This document shows positions 34,901 through 44,832 of a stretch of DNA of 64,000 nucleotides, in pieces. The position numbers and the translations under genes were made by a program. This DNA comes from Siderastrea siderea (taxonomy: Eukaryota > Cnidaria > Anthozoa > Scleractinia > Rhizangiidae): NCBI GenBank assembly GCA_964030785.1, contig OZ034967.1:51799533-51863532 (forward strand). Direction: 5' to 3'. The notes beneath the pieces were generated by a model that was not told where the DNA came from, made no database searches, and saw nothing but the letters and a program-made list of their open reading frames with translations. Numbering within the stretch: the stretch's first letter is position 1; every line of letters begins with the position of its first letter.

Positions 34901-37900
34901 CCACGTGCCCAAAAGTCAGGACCACACAGGATCAACTAAGGTTGACTCAGGGAGTGATAAGGCTTTGCACTGTATATTGTTGTCGTAAACGTAAATGTAA
35001 ATAGATGCACTAGTTTTCAACCCTTGAACAGGTCTCCTGTACATGCAAACCAGTGTATTGTAAAGGCAACTAACACCATAGTCTGCATTGGATGGCATGT
35101 TTTAAACTTTCAGGTTGAAGTTGGCAAATGCATGCTTAACAGCATTCGCTTGATCTCTGCATGCAGTCACTGGTAAAATTAAAGAACAAATCTTGCTTTC
35201 TTAATTCGTAAATGCACTCTGTTTCAGCAACTAATCACTAAACATCAGTTTCTTAATACACCGTAAAAAGTTGTTAATGTTACTTTCTTTCAGTTTCCTC
35301 TTACATGAACCTTGACACTTGAAGAATTGGATGTTACCATTTCAGTTAACTTCCTTTGTCAAATAATAGCCTGTTTAATTTTTATCATTTCACTCTACTT
35401 ACTTGTCAAATGACTTCTTTAACTCTTTCTTATTTCTTAAGATGTGTCCTCTTGGTTACCTCTTAGTAGAACTTTGATACAAACTAAAATCAACTTACCA
35501 TTTCAATAAACTTCCTTTGGCAAATGATAACCTGTTTGTCTTCAAGTCTTCAATTTCTAAGAATTCTTCCCCTTGGTTCCCAGATGCACTAAAAGAATGC
35601 TGAATAATTTGGGTTTAATCTTTCACTTGTATCTCTTTAAATCTAAAAATAATCTTTGTTTCTCTTTATGTTACCTAAACAATGATATCATTTCCCTAAC
35701 TGTCCTTTGTCTAATAACAATATTTCTCATTAAAGTACAGGTATTAATTTCATACCAGTTTTACTTGTAACAAAACCCTAACCTGAGTGCTGAACATTTT
35801 GGCTCAAAAAGCTAAAATAATAACCTCTGTTTATTTTTAAACAAATTGTAAACTTCCTATACTAAACATCCTTTGTTGAATGATGAACTGCTTTACTTGT
35901 TAAATTTTTAAACTTCCTTTTTTCGAATGATAAGCTGTTTGACTTAAATGTAAATTTGTAAAGATTCCTCATCTATGTCAATTTTGGGAAGAACACTGAT
36001 ACTAAAAAATGATCATTATTAATCATATCACTAAACATTCTTTGCCTATCAATGATATTGTATGAAATGATTACTAAAAAAGAGTTAGAATTATGGGGAA
36101 AAAGAAAACAGATGAAAAAAGATATGTCATAATATTCTCAAGTGTGTAGGTTTACCAGATCCTCCACAGTGATTAATTTCTTATCTAAAAATCTAAAAAT
36201 AATAATGAACTTTGTTTATCTTTGAACAAGATATAAACTTCTTATTCTAAACTTTGTTGAAAGGGTAATCTATATGAAACTTCCTTTCATCTTCCATTGT
36301 TAAATTACATGTATAACCTGTTTGACTTCATTAAAGTCTTGAATATCTAAAGTTTCTTCCTCTACATTACCTCTGACAAGAACCTTGACATTGAACAAGG
36401 TCCTCCAATAAAGAGTGATAACTTAAATACTAAATATTTTGAGTTTTATCTCTTATCTCTAAAAGCTAAAAATAATAATCACCTGAACCTTTGTTTTTAT
36501 CTGAACTTGGGATATTAAACGTTATCGAAATGACATCCTGTTGAAACTTCCTTCACACTTTCATTGTTACAGTTCGTAAATAATAACCTAGAGATTCTTC
36601 CTTTGTATCACCTCTGAGAAGAACCTTGACTCTAAAAAAGTATTCAACATTAACTAAAACTTTTTTGTCTGTTAACACTATGGTATACGGTGAAATAACT
36701 ATTGAACAATTACAAGGAAACAAAAGGAAAGTGAACAAATAAATTAATAATACATGTCATAATAATTCTTTGCTTAAATGTGTATGCTAGGCATTTTCAT
36801 ACAAAACGTTAGATCCTTTAATTAATGCTCAGCATTTTGGACTTAAGCTCGTATCTCTAAAGGGTACAAATAATAGCATATGCTTCTCTTTGAACAAGAT
36901 TCTTGATGATAAATTATACTTGAATAATATACTTATGAACGATTTAATGTTCTGTTGGAAGAATCTGCATATCTATTTATACTTTAATAAGATTGTGAAG
37001 TGATAAACTCATTGGCCTCTTGATACTTCTAAAGTCACTGCAAAAAGTTGTTTCCATTCCAGCTCGTAGAATTATTAAAATACTGTAACCTCCTTAGTTC
37101 CAAGGAACTTTTTAAAATACTTGACATTCAAATCATTAAATTCTGATTTCCTAACACTAATCTTCTCAAATGAACTTTTGTTTATTTGTTCTTGCTCAAG
37201 ATTCTTATTGATAATGCTGTACATTAATACCATTCAAATAATTAAAACTTCATGTCTTAAACAAAAATAAGCACCAAGAAGTTGAGCTGAATCTCTCATG
37301 TACATTTCCTATAAGGGTAACAGTAATTTTTAACATTTTAATTTAATTGAGCTGTCACCATGTAGCACTGAAAAGGTCTAATTAAATCCCAGTATTTACT
37401 TTCTAACAATATTATTCTTTACGATTAAATGATATAAGTCTTTTTATAACCTCTGTTTAAAAATACCAGTGATGTACTTAAAATTCTTTTTTCTAACAGT
37501 ATCCTCAACACAGTTTTTATTCTAGGGCTTATGACGTGACTTAAGTTGCTAAGAATTTTCTGTTTTATCCTTCTAACGAGATTTATTTTAATACCTTGCA
37601 TTTGTAGCTAAAATGGTAAAGCACTGCTTTCTTGGTTTTAATGCTGTAAAGGTTTTTTTTAGTGTCTTAAGTTAGATAGATAGACAAACAGGCAGACAGA
37701 TAGACAGACAGATAGGCAAATAAGTAGATTGACTGATAAACTGATTTGTCATAAATAAACAAAAAATAATTTCATTTTTCTTATCCTTCATTTAAAATGC
37801 TGTGTGATCTTACTGTTGAGTGGCTGCTTAACACTAACCATGCATAACTCACTGCTGCATTAAACTCATTGCCACTAATTGCATATTTTCAACACAGCAT

Positions 37901-40900
37901 CTGACTTTCAAGCCTTAAAGCACTAAAGCAACTACCGTGCATGATCTTTAAGATGCACACTCTCTAATAAATGTCTCCTATCCAGTAAATGCCCATCTGA
38001 AATAGGCATGTTGAGGTAAACGCCCCTCTCTAATAAACGCCTCTTACAGGTATCCAATTAACGCCCCTGTCTAGTAAACACCTTTTGCGAAGAGCAAGTT
38101 GAATGAAACCAGCTAATCCGATGAAATCATCCTAATATTGACAAAGACAGTAAAATTAAACATAATAAACGATGATTTTGTGCCGTGGATGTTGAGAACT
38201 ATGTTGTAATGAAGGGTTTTTTTCACTTTCATTGTATAGCAAGCAGCCTTTGACTTTAAGAAGAGTTGAACTGTTGTTTCTGAATACTTGTTTGAAAAAA
38301 CATAATATACGCTTTTTTCTATTTAATGCCCCATAATGATGATGTCTAATAAACACCCCTAAAAAATCCTAAAAATTCAATAGAGGCCCTGGGCATTTAT
38401 TAGATCGTTTACGGTAATGTTAATTAAATGTCTTCCTGATTCTAGTGTACATCGGTGTGGCACCATGCAAATTTACAACAGGTCATATGTACCCTAATAC
38501 TCTAAAATCAGATGAAGATGCCAAACACAAAATTTCACACAATTTTGATAGTAATACATACCTGGGGAATTGTTTGCTGTCCAAGAGAGAACAAAACAGA
38601 AATATTACCATTTATTTTGTCCTTATTTGTTTCAACTGTGTGTTTTCGTTTTGAACTTGATCTTTCTTGCTGCGTTCTTGTCGCTATTGTTAGTGGTTGT
38701 ATAATTTACAATAGCCTTGCACTTGTAGTAGTGAGTTGTACTTTGATTCAAGCTGCACTTGTTTCATGAGTGTTCAGTGGTTATTCAGCCAACTAATACA
38801 GCAGTTTTGCACTGCATGGTAGAAAGTTAAACTTTTTAAAATTCAAGTTGCAATTGTGTCATCAGTGTTAACTCGTTATTTAATTAACTAATACAGTAAC
38901 CTTGAGCTGTAGTGTATATGGTAGTGAGTTGTACTTTAATTGAAGCTCCTTAAGTAGCGGTTTTCTTTACACAATTTACTGCATGCCTGCAGACTTTTTT
39001 TAGTTGCACTAGTGTAGATAGTGTTCCGCAACATTAACATAAAACATTTGATTGCCCTCTAACAGTTTTAAGAAGAGTTAATGTTAAATACGTTAAATAC
39101 AATGAAATTTTTTTTAATGTAGACTGCGAGTAGTCTCTAATTTTGGCGATTGTGATTGTGGGGCGGGCAAAATACACACGCGCGCGCGCGAAAGTTTGAG
39201 GAGACGCGACGCGAAGGGAGCGCCGAAAATTTCGCGCGCGCGCGTGTGTATTTTGCCCGCCCCACAATCGCCATCGCCAAAATTAGAGACTACTCGCAGT
39301 CTATTTTTAATCTTTAATTTTAACCATTTGTATCTTTCTCTCATATCAAAATCACCTTGAGTCATCAGTCACGTTTTCCTTTTCCTGTTCCATCTGAAAT
39401 CCTTTGAAAACATTGTTGCTGTCCATTCACTTTGTCATTCATACTGGGCAAGTATTATCTATATACCTGCCTGGCTTTCCTTCGTTAACATTCGGCATTC
39501 TTCCAAGTGACCTTTTCTTATGCATAAGTTTTCTTTGCTCTTTACATAACTTTCCAAACAGATTCGTTCAGAGATTATAGCTACATATGCATTATGTGGC
39601 TTTGCCAACTTCAGCTCAATTGGAATCCAAATTGGTGGCATGGGACCGCTGGCGCCATCACGCAGACCAGACATGGCTAGAGTTGCACTACGTGCACTGG
39701 TTGCAGGTACAATTGCCTGCTTCATGACTGCGTGCATTGCAGGTGAGATTTGTAACTCGTTGGTTGTTTGTTTTATTCAAACAGATCCGTTCTGAAATTA
39801 TTGCAACATACGCTCTTTGTGGGTTTGCTAATTTGGCCTCTGTGGGGGTGCAGTTAGGTGGGCTGGGCCCTATGGCCCCCAGCAGAATACCTGACATGTC
39901 GAGGGTAGCAATCAGGGCCCTCATTGCCGGAACTGTAGCTTGCTTTATGACTGCATGTGTTGCAGGTAAGGTTTTTTCACCGTTTCAGCCCAACGAGTGT
40001 CAACATTTTTCACCAGGTTGAAGTTCACCAAGTGTTAAACAAAAAAAAAAAACTTGACACATTTGTACAGGGTTAGACTCCTTCTGATGTAGATAGAATA
40101 TTCACAAATACCAGCAGGAAGATGATGCAGCCAAAAATGAAACAATACACTAAGTTGTGAACAGCTCATTTTCTCTCTGGTATTGTGGTTGCTATGACAA
40201 CCACGGGATTTTTCTGGGCACTCAGTGGTGCCACATCAGCCAATTCCTGTGGCGATTTTCGAGAGCTTTTGTGTGGTTTTGTTGATGTTCAACAGATTTT
40301 TGGTGTTCCCAAGAGAGGAACGTCGGCAACGAGCTGCAGGTCACCATGCAGCTTCTTAAAATGCATGTGTTTTTTAAGGCCTAGTTGTATGAAATATTTT
40401 TAGGCAAGATTGAAAAGCAATCGCCTTTATTCATATGATTATCTGTGGCTTAGGAAATTTAACAGAACCCATGCCTGAGTTATATAAAATGTAGCCTGCG
40501 GGCAGACTCATTTAGTGAGTTATTTGTGTGAGTAACTTGGGGCACAGCTGTGATTTGCCAGCTGGCGAGAAGAATGGGGTGAGGAAAAGTCACTATATTG
40601 AATGTCAAAGGATAGTCGCTAGGCATGTTAGAGTGCTGTTATTTGTGAACATTTTACTTCAGATTGAGACTAACCCTGTACAAATGTGTCTTTTCTCATT
40701 TAATCCAGCAGTGATAGTAATCTCAAGACTGCGCTGTTGGCACATATTGCTAAACTTGTCAGTATTTGGTAGATTTCTATGAATGTGTGCCGCCAACATT
40801 TTCTTGTAAAGATCTGCTCATTCACTGAGTACATAAAATTGTATCCCCTGTCATCTATGATTTGATTGAGCACCCATATTACTTTACTTGTCAATTGTGT

Positions 40901-42276
40901 AAGGCAACTGTTGCATCAATTTACGTACCGAGTGCTGCAAGATAACCTATAGCTTAGGGACATTTTAAAATCGTTTTCGAAGTATTTAGCCCGCTCCCTG
41001 TATGAAGTCCCGCTCTTCTAAAAAGCCCCATCTTGTCTCCCCCCGCCCTTATTGGTTTTCTGCAATCCGTCCTTTTCCTGCTGCTCACAAATTTGTTGTG
41101 AGCAAATGCTCAAGCTTCAAAAGTTTGTCAGTCATGGTGCAGTTTGTCGAAACAGTGTCAGTCATATGATATTGAAACTGAGTTGTGTTGAATACTGAGT
41201 AGTGTACTTCATGCCTCTCCCCCCTCGCCCCCCCCCCCCCTCCCCGTTTGTGAGACCTTTAAACCTATTTCCTTCAAAGCCATAACTTCCCTCACAGGTT
41301 GTAATAGAATTTCCGTTAAATGATGTTAACTTTACAAGAATCGAATTTGCAAAATGGCAGGTGTACAAAGTAGCTGTTGGCGTAAATCAAGCAAGGAATT
41401 GATTTTCTTTGAAAGGTGCAACTGTGACTTCAGATATTCTGAATCGTCGTAAACAGCATGAAACTGTTGTGCGCTTCTACAATTGATTTGAAAACAGCTG
41501 AAAAGAGTTGATTTTCTATGACACGAATCCACTCTTGAAATTGTCCTTGGGATGCCCTTGAAAAGCATTTTAGATCAGCTACGATTCAAGTCAAAGTTTC
41601 CTACCAAAGGTTGTTTTCTGGGAGGTATTCTTGAATTTTGATAGAAAGGAAATCAACCAACTAGTGCCTGTGAAGTAAATTAGGCTTGTCTGAAGATGGG
41701 ATCTGGAAACAATGGCACACAAACTAAGTAATGCAAGACTACAGACTATCTGGTAGATCAAACGATAATGTGAGTTGATGAGCCGAAGGTTTTACTTTTG
41801 ATGAGAGTTACATTCATTCAAGGCAGCTGAAACCCTTCAAATTCTCACGAAATTTGTGCATATTTCAACTTGTTAGTGGCACAGGGTCAAAAATAGACTT
41901 CGAGTAGTCTCTGTTTCCGATCCGGGATAGTGAGCAAAAAGAACACACAAACGAGCGAGGAAAACGCCTGCCGCGTGGGAACGTGACGCGCGTGTGATAA
42001 GCGTGTTTTTTTGTTTTTTGTTTTTTTTTTTTTACTCGCTGGACTATTCCCCGGAGCGGAAAGAGCTCTTAATTAAGCTAGGTAAAAAAAAAAGAGATCA
42101 GTCAACTTTTGTTCCCTTCACAGTCGTGAAGATAGAGCAGGTTACCTCAGACCATCTCTTACCAGGTTTCTGTTTGTGTTCTTCCAGGTGTTCTCTATGA
42201 CGAAACCCTGTATGATGCTGCAGTTACCATTGCAACTACCGCTGCTCCCATCAACGTCACAACACCCGCCTCATAA
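25839..42276 (+). CDS. Concentrative nucleoside transporter (CNT, SLC28-like), whole gene
   Basis: Coding exons: 25839-25946, 29432-29814, 30127-30268, 30658-30849, 31350-31511, 32225-32481, 33537-33705, 33859-34038, then one of 39562-39742 or 39785-39965, then 42188-42276. Every junction is GT-AG and every phase fits, giving about 620 aa, normal for CNTs. The family couples uptake of nucleosides across the plasma membrane to sodium or proton gradients. The CNT signature G-x-K-x3-NEFVA-(Y/M/F) is present as [12 protein letters not shown] (about residues 500-511). [11 protein letters not shown], the [21 protein letters not shown] segment, and [14 protein letters not shown] followed by GTxACFMTACxAG are further family landmarks. 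A poly(A) signal AATAAA lies at 42669-42674. It is closest in feel to CNT3 (SLC28A3), but orthology is not proven. Confidence 0.93.
25947..29431 (+). other. CNT intron 1 with a LINE fragment
   Basis: A 3.5 kb intron. It holds a 5'-truncated LINE (27337-28178). Just upstream, a phrase containing gctagcacctag is duplicated at about 27217-27259 and 27294-27340. An ORF at 26239-26424 ends at a strong donor (gtaagt at 26391) but its phase does not fit exon 2. No other gene was seen. Confidence 0.6.
27337..28178 (+). mobile_element. 5'-truncated LINE, C-terminal reverse transcriptase region
   Basis: The reading frame encodes LINE reverse-transcriptase C-terminal motifs: [10 protein letters not shown], then [17 protein letters not shown], then [16 protein letters not shown] and [12 protein letters not shown]. 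It ends [14 protein letters not shown] at 28062. One in-frame TGA at 27541-27543 interrupts it, so it is dead. The 3' tail ends in a short tagatgtagatg microsatellite, as in L2/CR1-like LINEs. It sits in the sense orientation in CNT intron 1. Sequence resembling aaatctgtaca...aacattt on both sides may be a target-site duplication. Confidence 0.8.
29432..29814 (+). CDS. CNT exon 2
   Basis: Encodes the rest of the hydrophilic N-terminus and the first membrane helices ([21 protein letters not shown], then [17 protein letters not shown]). It starts after atatatag in phase 0. It must end with TG before gttcgt so that the codon TGG (Trp) is completed by exon 3. GTTCGT is a weak donor, but it is the only one giving the correct frame. 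Confidence 0.8.
30127..30268 (+). CDS. CNT exon 3
   Basis: Entered in phase 2 after tttcag. It encodes a membrane helix ([19 protein letters not shown]) and [20 protein letters not shown], ending in KHRRK at donor gtagga in phase 0. Confidence 0.88.
30658..30849 (+). CDS. CNT exon 4
   Basis: 192 nt in phase 0. It encodes [17 protein letters not shown] and the conserved CNT segment around [20 protein letters not shown], followed by donor gtacag. Confidence 0.92.
31350..31511 (+). CDS. CNT exon 5
   Basis: 162 nt in phase 0. It encodes [19 protein letters not shown] and the conserved [15 protein letters not shown], part of the CNT scaffold/transport domain junction. Confidence 0.92.
32225..32481 (+). 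CDS. CNT exon 6
   Basis: 257 nt, phase 0 in and phase 2 out. It encodes [20 protein letters not shown] and the ITGGFA-type helical hairpin ([20 protein letters not shown]), then [10 protein letters not shown]. These are strongly conserved in CNTs and lie at the nucleoside/sodium site by family knowledge. Confidence 0.93.
32788..33246. mobile_element. Palindromic MITE split by a SINE insertion
   Basis: The left arm (32788-32840, gtatatgttgtggttcag...) and right arm (33191-33246) are inverted repeats of about 55 bp. The material between them is a tRNA-derived SINE, so the foldback element was there first. It lies in CNT intron 6. Confidence 0.65.
32841..33188 (-). mobile_element. tRNA-derived SINE
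   Basis: On the minus strand the head carries an A-box-like tggcgtagtagtgagagc (about 33148-33165) and a perfect B box ggttcaattcc (about 33107-33118). A tRNA-unrelated body follows, then a tail of attattgttattgtt units at 32841-32868. This order is standard for tRNA-head SINEs mobilised by a LINE. Confidence 0.8.
33537..33705 (+). CDS. CNT exon 7
   Basis: 169 nt, phase 2 in and phase 0 out. It encodes [20 protein letters not shown] and [19 protein letters not shown], a hallmark CNT helix region, ending HPELSFE. Confidence 0.93.
33859..34038 (+). CDS. CNT exon 8, signature exon
   Basis: 180 nt in phase 0. It encodes [20 protein letters not shown] and the CNT signature [12 protein letters not shown], followed by [15 protein letters not shown]. 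Asn and Glu of NEFVA are nucleoside-contacting positions in the family. Confidence 0.95.
35280..37300. repeat. Degenerate long-period tandem array in CNT intron 8
   Basis: Three phrases recur in roughly the same order through about 2 kb: one like cctctgagaagaaccttgac (near 35297, 35446, 36356 and 36596), one like aacttcctttgtcaaatgat...cctgtttg (near 35350, 35510, 35920 and 36300), and one like tctaaaaataataatctttg (near 35640, 36190 and 36455). The spacing is irregular and the units are diverged, so this is an old tandem array. It occupies much of the 5.5 kb intron upstream of the two alternative exons. Confidence 0.5.
37674..37730. repeat. GATA/GACA microsatellite
   Basis: Interrupted agatagacaga units in CNT intron 8. 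Confidence 0.7.
37931..38418. mobile_element. MITE with aataaacgcccct interior repeats
   Basis: The left end actaccgtgcatgatct is mirrored by the right end agatcgtttacggtaat. The interior repeats phrases like ctctaataaacgcc in direct orientation. It is non-coding and lies in CNT intron 8. Confidence 0.6.
38719..38960. repeat. Degenerate direct repeat, roughly 100-bp units
   Basis: gtagtgagttgtacttt followed by gattcaagct recurs at about 38727 and 38920, with a diverged middle copy. Phrases caactaatacag and taactaatacag recur as well. This is an old local duplication in CNT intron 8. Confidence 0.45.
39119..39303. mobile_element. Near-perfect palindromic MITE with 8-bp target duplication
   Basis: Arms of about 75 bp (gtagactgcgagtagtctct inward) are nearly perfectly inverted around a short loop and include cgcg runs. 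It is flanked by the direct repeat tttttaat at 39111-39118 and 39304-39311. The 8-bp duplication and tiny size suggest a hAT-type foldback. It lies about 260 bp upstream of alternative exon 9a. Confidence 0.85.
39562..39742 (+). CDS. CNT alternative exon 9a
   Basis: 181 nt, phase 0 in and phase 1 out, acceptor caaacag, donor gtgaga. It encodes [19 protein letters not shown], then [20 protein letters not shown], then [12 protein letters not shown]. It is homologous over its full length to exon 9b, 42 nt downstream. Including both exons or neither breaks the frame, so they should be mutually exclusive. Confidence 0.9.
39785..39965 (+). CDS. CNT alternative exon 9b
   Basis: 181 nt with identical phases to 9a, acceptor caaacag, donor gtaagg. 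It encodes [19 protein letters not shown], then [20 protein letters not shown], then [12 protein letters not shown]. It differs from 9a at 13 of 60 residues. Most changes are conservative hydrophobic swaps, with F/L and S/A side by side just after GFAN, and R/I at exon residue 35. Its donor gtaagg is slightly closer to consensus than that of 9a. Confidence 0.9.
41890..42060. mobile_element. MITE remnant related to the 39119 foldback
   Basis: It begins atagacttcgagtagtctctg, matching the terminus of the 39119-39303 element. The interior is cgcg-rich, and the second arm is degraded and overtaken by a T-run near 42005-42035. It lies in the last CNT intron. Confidence 0.5.
42188..42276 (+). CDS. 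CNT exon 10, terminal coding exon
   Basis: Entered in phase 1 after cttccag, so GGT (Gly) is completed from either exon 9. It encodes [20 protein letters not shown], then PINVTTPAS and a TAA stop. The C-terminus includes an N-V-T sequon. The 3' UTR follows with AATAAA at 42669-42674. Confidence 0.9.
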
Positions 42277-44738
42277 TGTTACTGTACATTGTCAGTGTAA
42301 ATAGCATAGTGAATTAGATTCATAGGAAGGAAGGGGGATGGGGAGAGAAGGGTTGTCTTTGACGCCTGTGTGTGATAAGAATGTAAATTCTCCCTTTATA
42401 CTATCAACACGTGACCAAACGTTTGCATCATGGAGTTAGTAAAATTATAAATACCAAAGAAATTGCTGTGATATTTTCTCCCAAACTTGCACTATTAGAA
42501 ATGTAAGCAAAAGGGCATGGGAGTGATGCGATTGTGATCTTGAGGGTTAAAGTGGGGTTTTTTTAGCCAAAAACTCAAGTTTTTACCAAATGTGGGTAGA
42601 AGTCATGATTGAAGGAGTAAAGAGGAACAAACAGGCCTGCGTTGATTCAAGTAATGTTTATTAACGAGAATAAAGTAACCATTTGCAGCTTGAATTTGTT
42701 TTCAATTTCAAAATCGAAACATTAAATATGATTAGTTTTAATACCGGTACGTATTTTATCATTTTGAACCTGATATTCTCACAATGCTTTTTTATGTTAT
42801 ACATTTTGTTCATTATTTATTTATGGGTTTCACGGAAATAAACACAGGAGTCTTGACGAACTGCCGAGTCGGTAACCTCAAGTTCCGAGACTACTAAGTT
42901 AGATCTTAACTGCTGTATAACAAAAAGACTTATTACCGTACTCACCAACGATTTATTTGAGTAACTGTAGATTTTAAACTGATTTTACTTTGGACTAGGA
43001 ATTGTTGAAGAGGTTTTTTTTCTTAATGTAAATAACTGTACTGCCATGTTTGATCAAAAGCGTTACTGGCTGCTCAGTCCAGCGCAAATAGCTGTGGAAG
43101 GGGATTGGGAAAAATAAGTTGGCTTTGGGCGCTAAAAATTTCTTCTCTTTTATTCGCGACTGCACTTGGCACATTTGATTGTAACATTCTCTGATGATTA
43201 TTTGACGGAAAGTTTAATTTTAAAACGCACGGCTTTACCTATTCACTTCCAGAAATTCCCAAAATCAAAATAAAATATGCTTTTGGTCTTGCGTGTTCCA
43301 CGCTCTCGTATAGCAGGGACGGCAAATTAGAGTGGAAACGCAAAAATAAGGCACGGGATATTTTTTGCGTGTGAGTGTTCGTTTTCTTACAGTTTGCCGT
43401 CCCTACTATTTCTGAGCCTGAAACAGGCTATTTTTTATCTTAATCGCATGGCTTCCATTCACGCCACTGGTCTAAAGACAAGTTTTTGTATAAACGAGAG
43501 GCTATTTTTATTCACATGTTGTGAGAAACATTGAGATTATAGCATTATAATAATAATGATATTCTTATCAGGAAATAAAAGGTTGCATAAAAAAGTGTTT
43601 TGCAGAATTTCTGTTTGTTCTTAGGTTATGACAACTATAAAGGCCTTTGGTTCACGGACTGATATTAACGGAACTACAGCTGTAATTTCTCTTACGTAGT
43701 AAGGGGGCGGTAACGCTTGTCAAATTTTTCCTTTGCAAATATTTTGCTCAAAAATTGGATTTTACAAGTGCGTACGGCGTTTTGAATTTTGACTAGGCTT
43801 TAAAATCTTCAAAGGCACCGTCTTTCTAACTCGGAGCTCGATGAATTTTCGTTTAAGGTCAAAACTGGTAACGTCAATCGGGTCACTTTGACCTCGGAAT
43901 TTAGTGGTTGCAAATCCATTTTATTTTGATGGACTTGTGGCTTTTAAATATCGTTATTTGGTGAAGTCTAATTTCCTCTTTTTTTTTTCTACAGCGACAG
44001 AGGGAGGCGGGCGAAATCGGGGCGAAAATGTAGGGAGGAGGGAGAAAATGAAATGTTGGGAGTAGGGAGAGATGGGTGAGGGGGGGATTTTATGGGATGT
44101 TTTTTAACTTGCGTGATGGCAAGGGGTGGAGGACGGGGAATTTGACGTCGACGACGATCCCCATGGGACTTCCTTGGTCGGACTTGACGGAGAAAGCATG
44201 GAATCAAACTTGACACATGGTTGCCAAGCATCTTTTTCAACTTTCGGGACCTGCCGACCCGCGATTTACAAGGTCTGTACGAAAAAGCCCTTTTCTCTGG
44301 GGCTTAGAAATGTCATCAAAGTATTTTAAACTCCTTGAAAGACCTTTGAAATCTCGACTATCTTAAAGGGGCTATGTCACGGGTTTTTTTAATGTTTTGG
44401 GGACAATATTTTCTCAAATCAAAACTAGGAGCATTTTCTTTTAATATACGCAAAATGGTCTTAGAACTCTAAGAAGAAGACATGAAATCAATTCTTGAAA
44501 GGAGAACAAAACTTGGTCAGTTTATAGTGGTTTTTGCTAGACCTGAGGGAAAACTCGAAAAAAAGCGGCCTGATTTTTTTCAAGTTGCAATCCGTTTCCA
44601 TCCTGACCATCCGTGGCTAAAGGTACTTGTTTGCAGTTTCAGTGCACTAGTAGAGTCGTTTCTCTCTCCTCCGCAAAGGTTCGGTGGGGCGTTATTGGAT
44701 TTCCGCCGTGCGAAGTGAGTGCAAGGGCATCGTTTATT
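42277..44738. other. CNT 3' UTR and intergenic DNA
   Basis: After the CNT 3' UTR no gene is seen. A short inverted pair (agcagggacggcaaa near 43313 and tttgccgtccctact near 43394) suggests a small MITE at about 43311-43411. A purine-rich stretch at 44000-44100 (gtagggaggagggag) resembles one at 45475-45560. Confidence 0.45.
42669..42674 (+). terminator. Poly(A) signal of the CNT gene
   Basis: AATAAA, 393 nt after the stop codon; a second AATAAA follows at about 42836-42841. Confidence 0.45.
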
Positions 44739-44832
44739 GTAGCCTGCGAACGCAGACGTATTTCCGGCTGTCGTTTCTCTCCGCCAAAATTTTTTTTGGC
44801 GGAGCCGGAAATACGTCTGCGTGCGCAGGCTA
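44739..44832. mobile_element. Palindromic MITE with 8-bp target duplication
   Basis: Inverted arms gtagcctgcgaacgcagacg and its complement surround a short ggcggag/ctccgcc stem. The direct repeat cgtttatt flanks it at 44731-44738 and 44833-44840. The layout matches the element at 39119. Confidence 0.85.
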
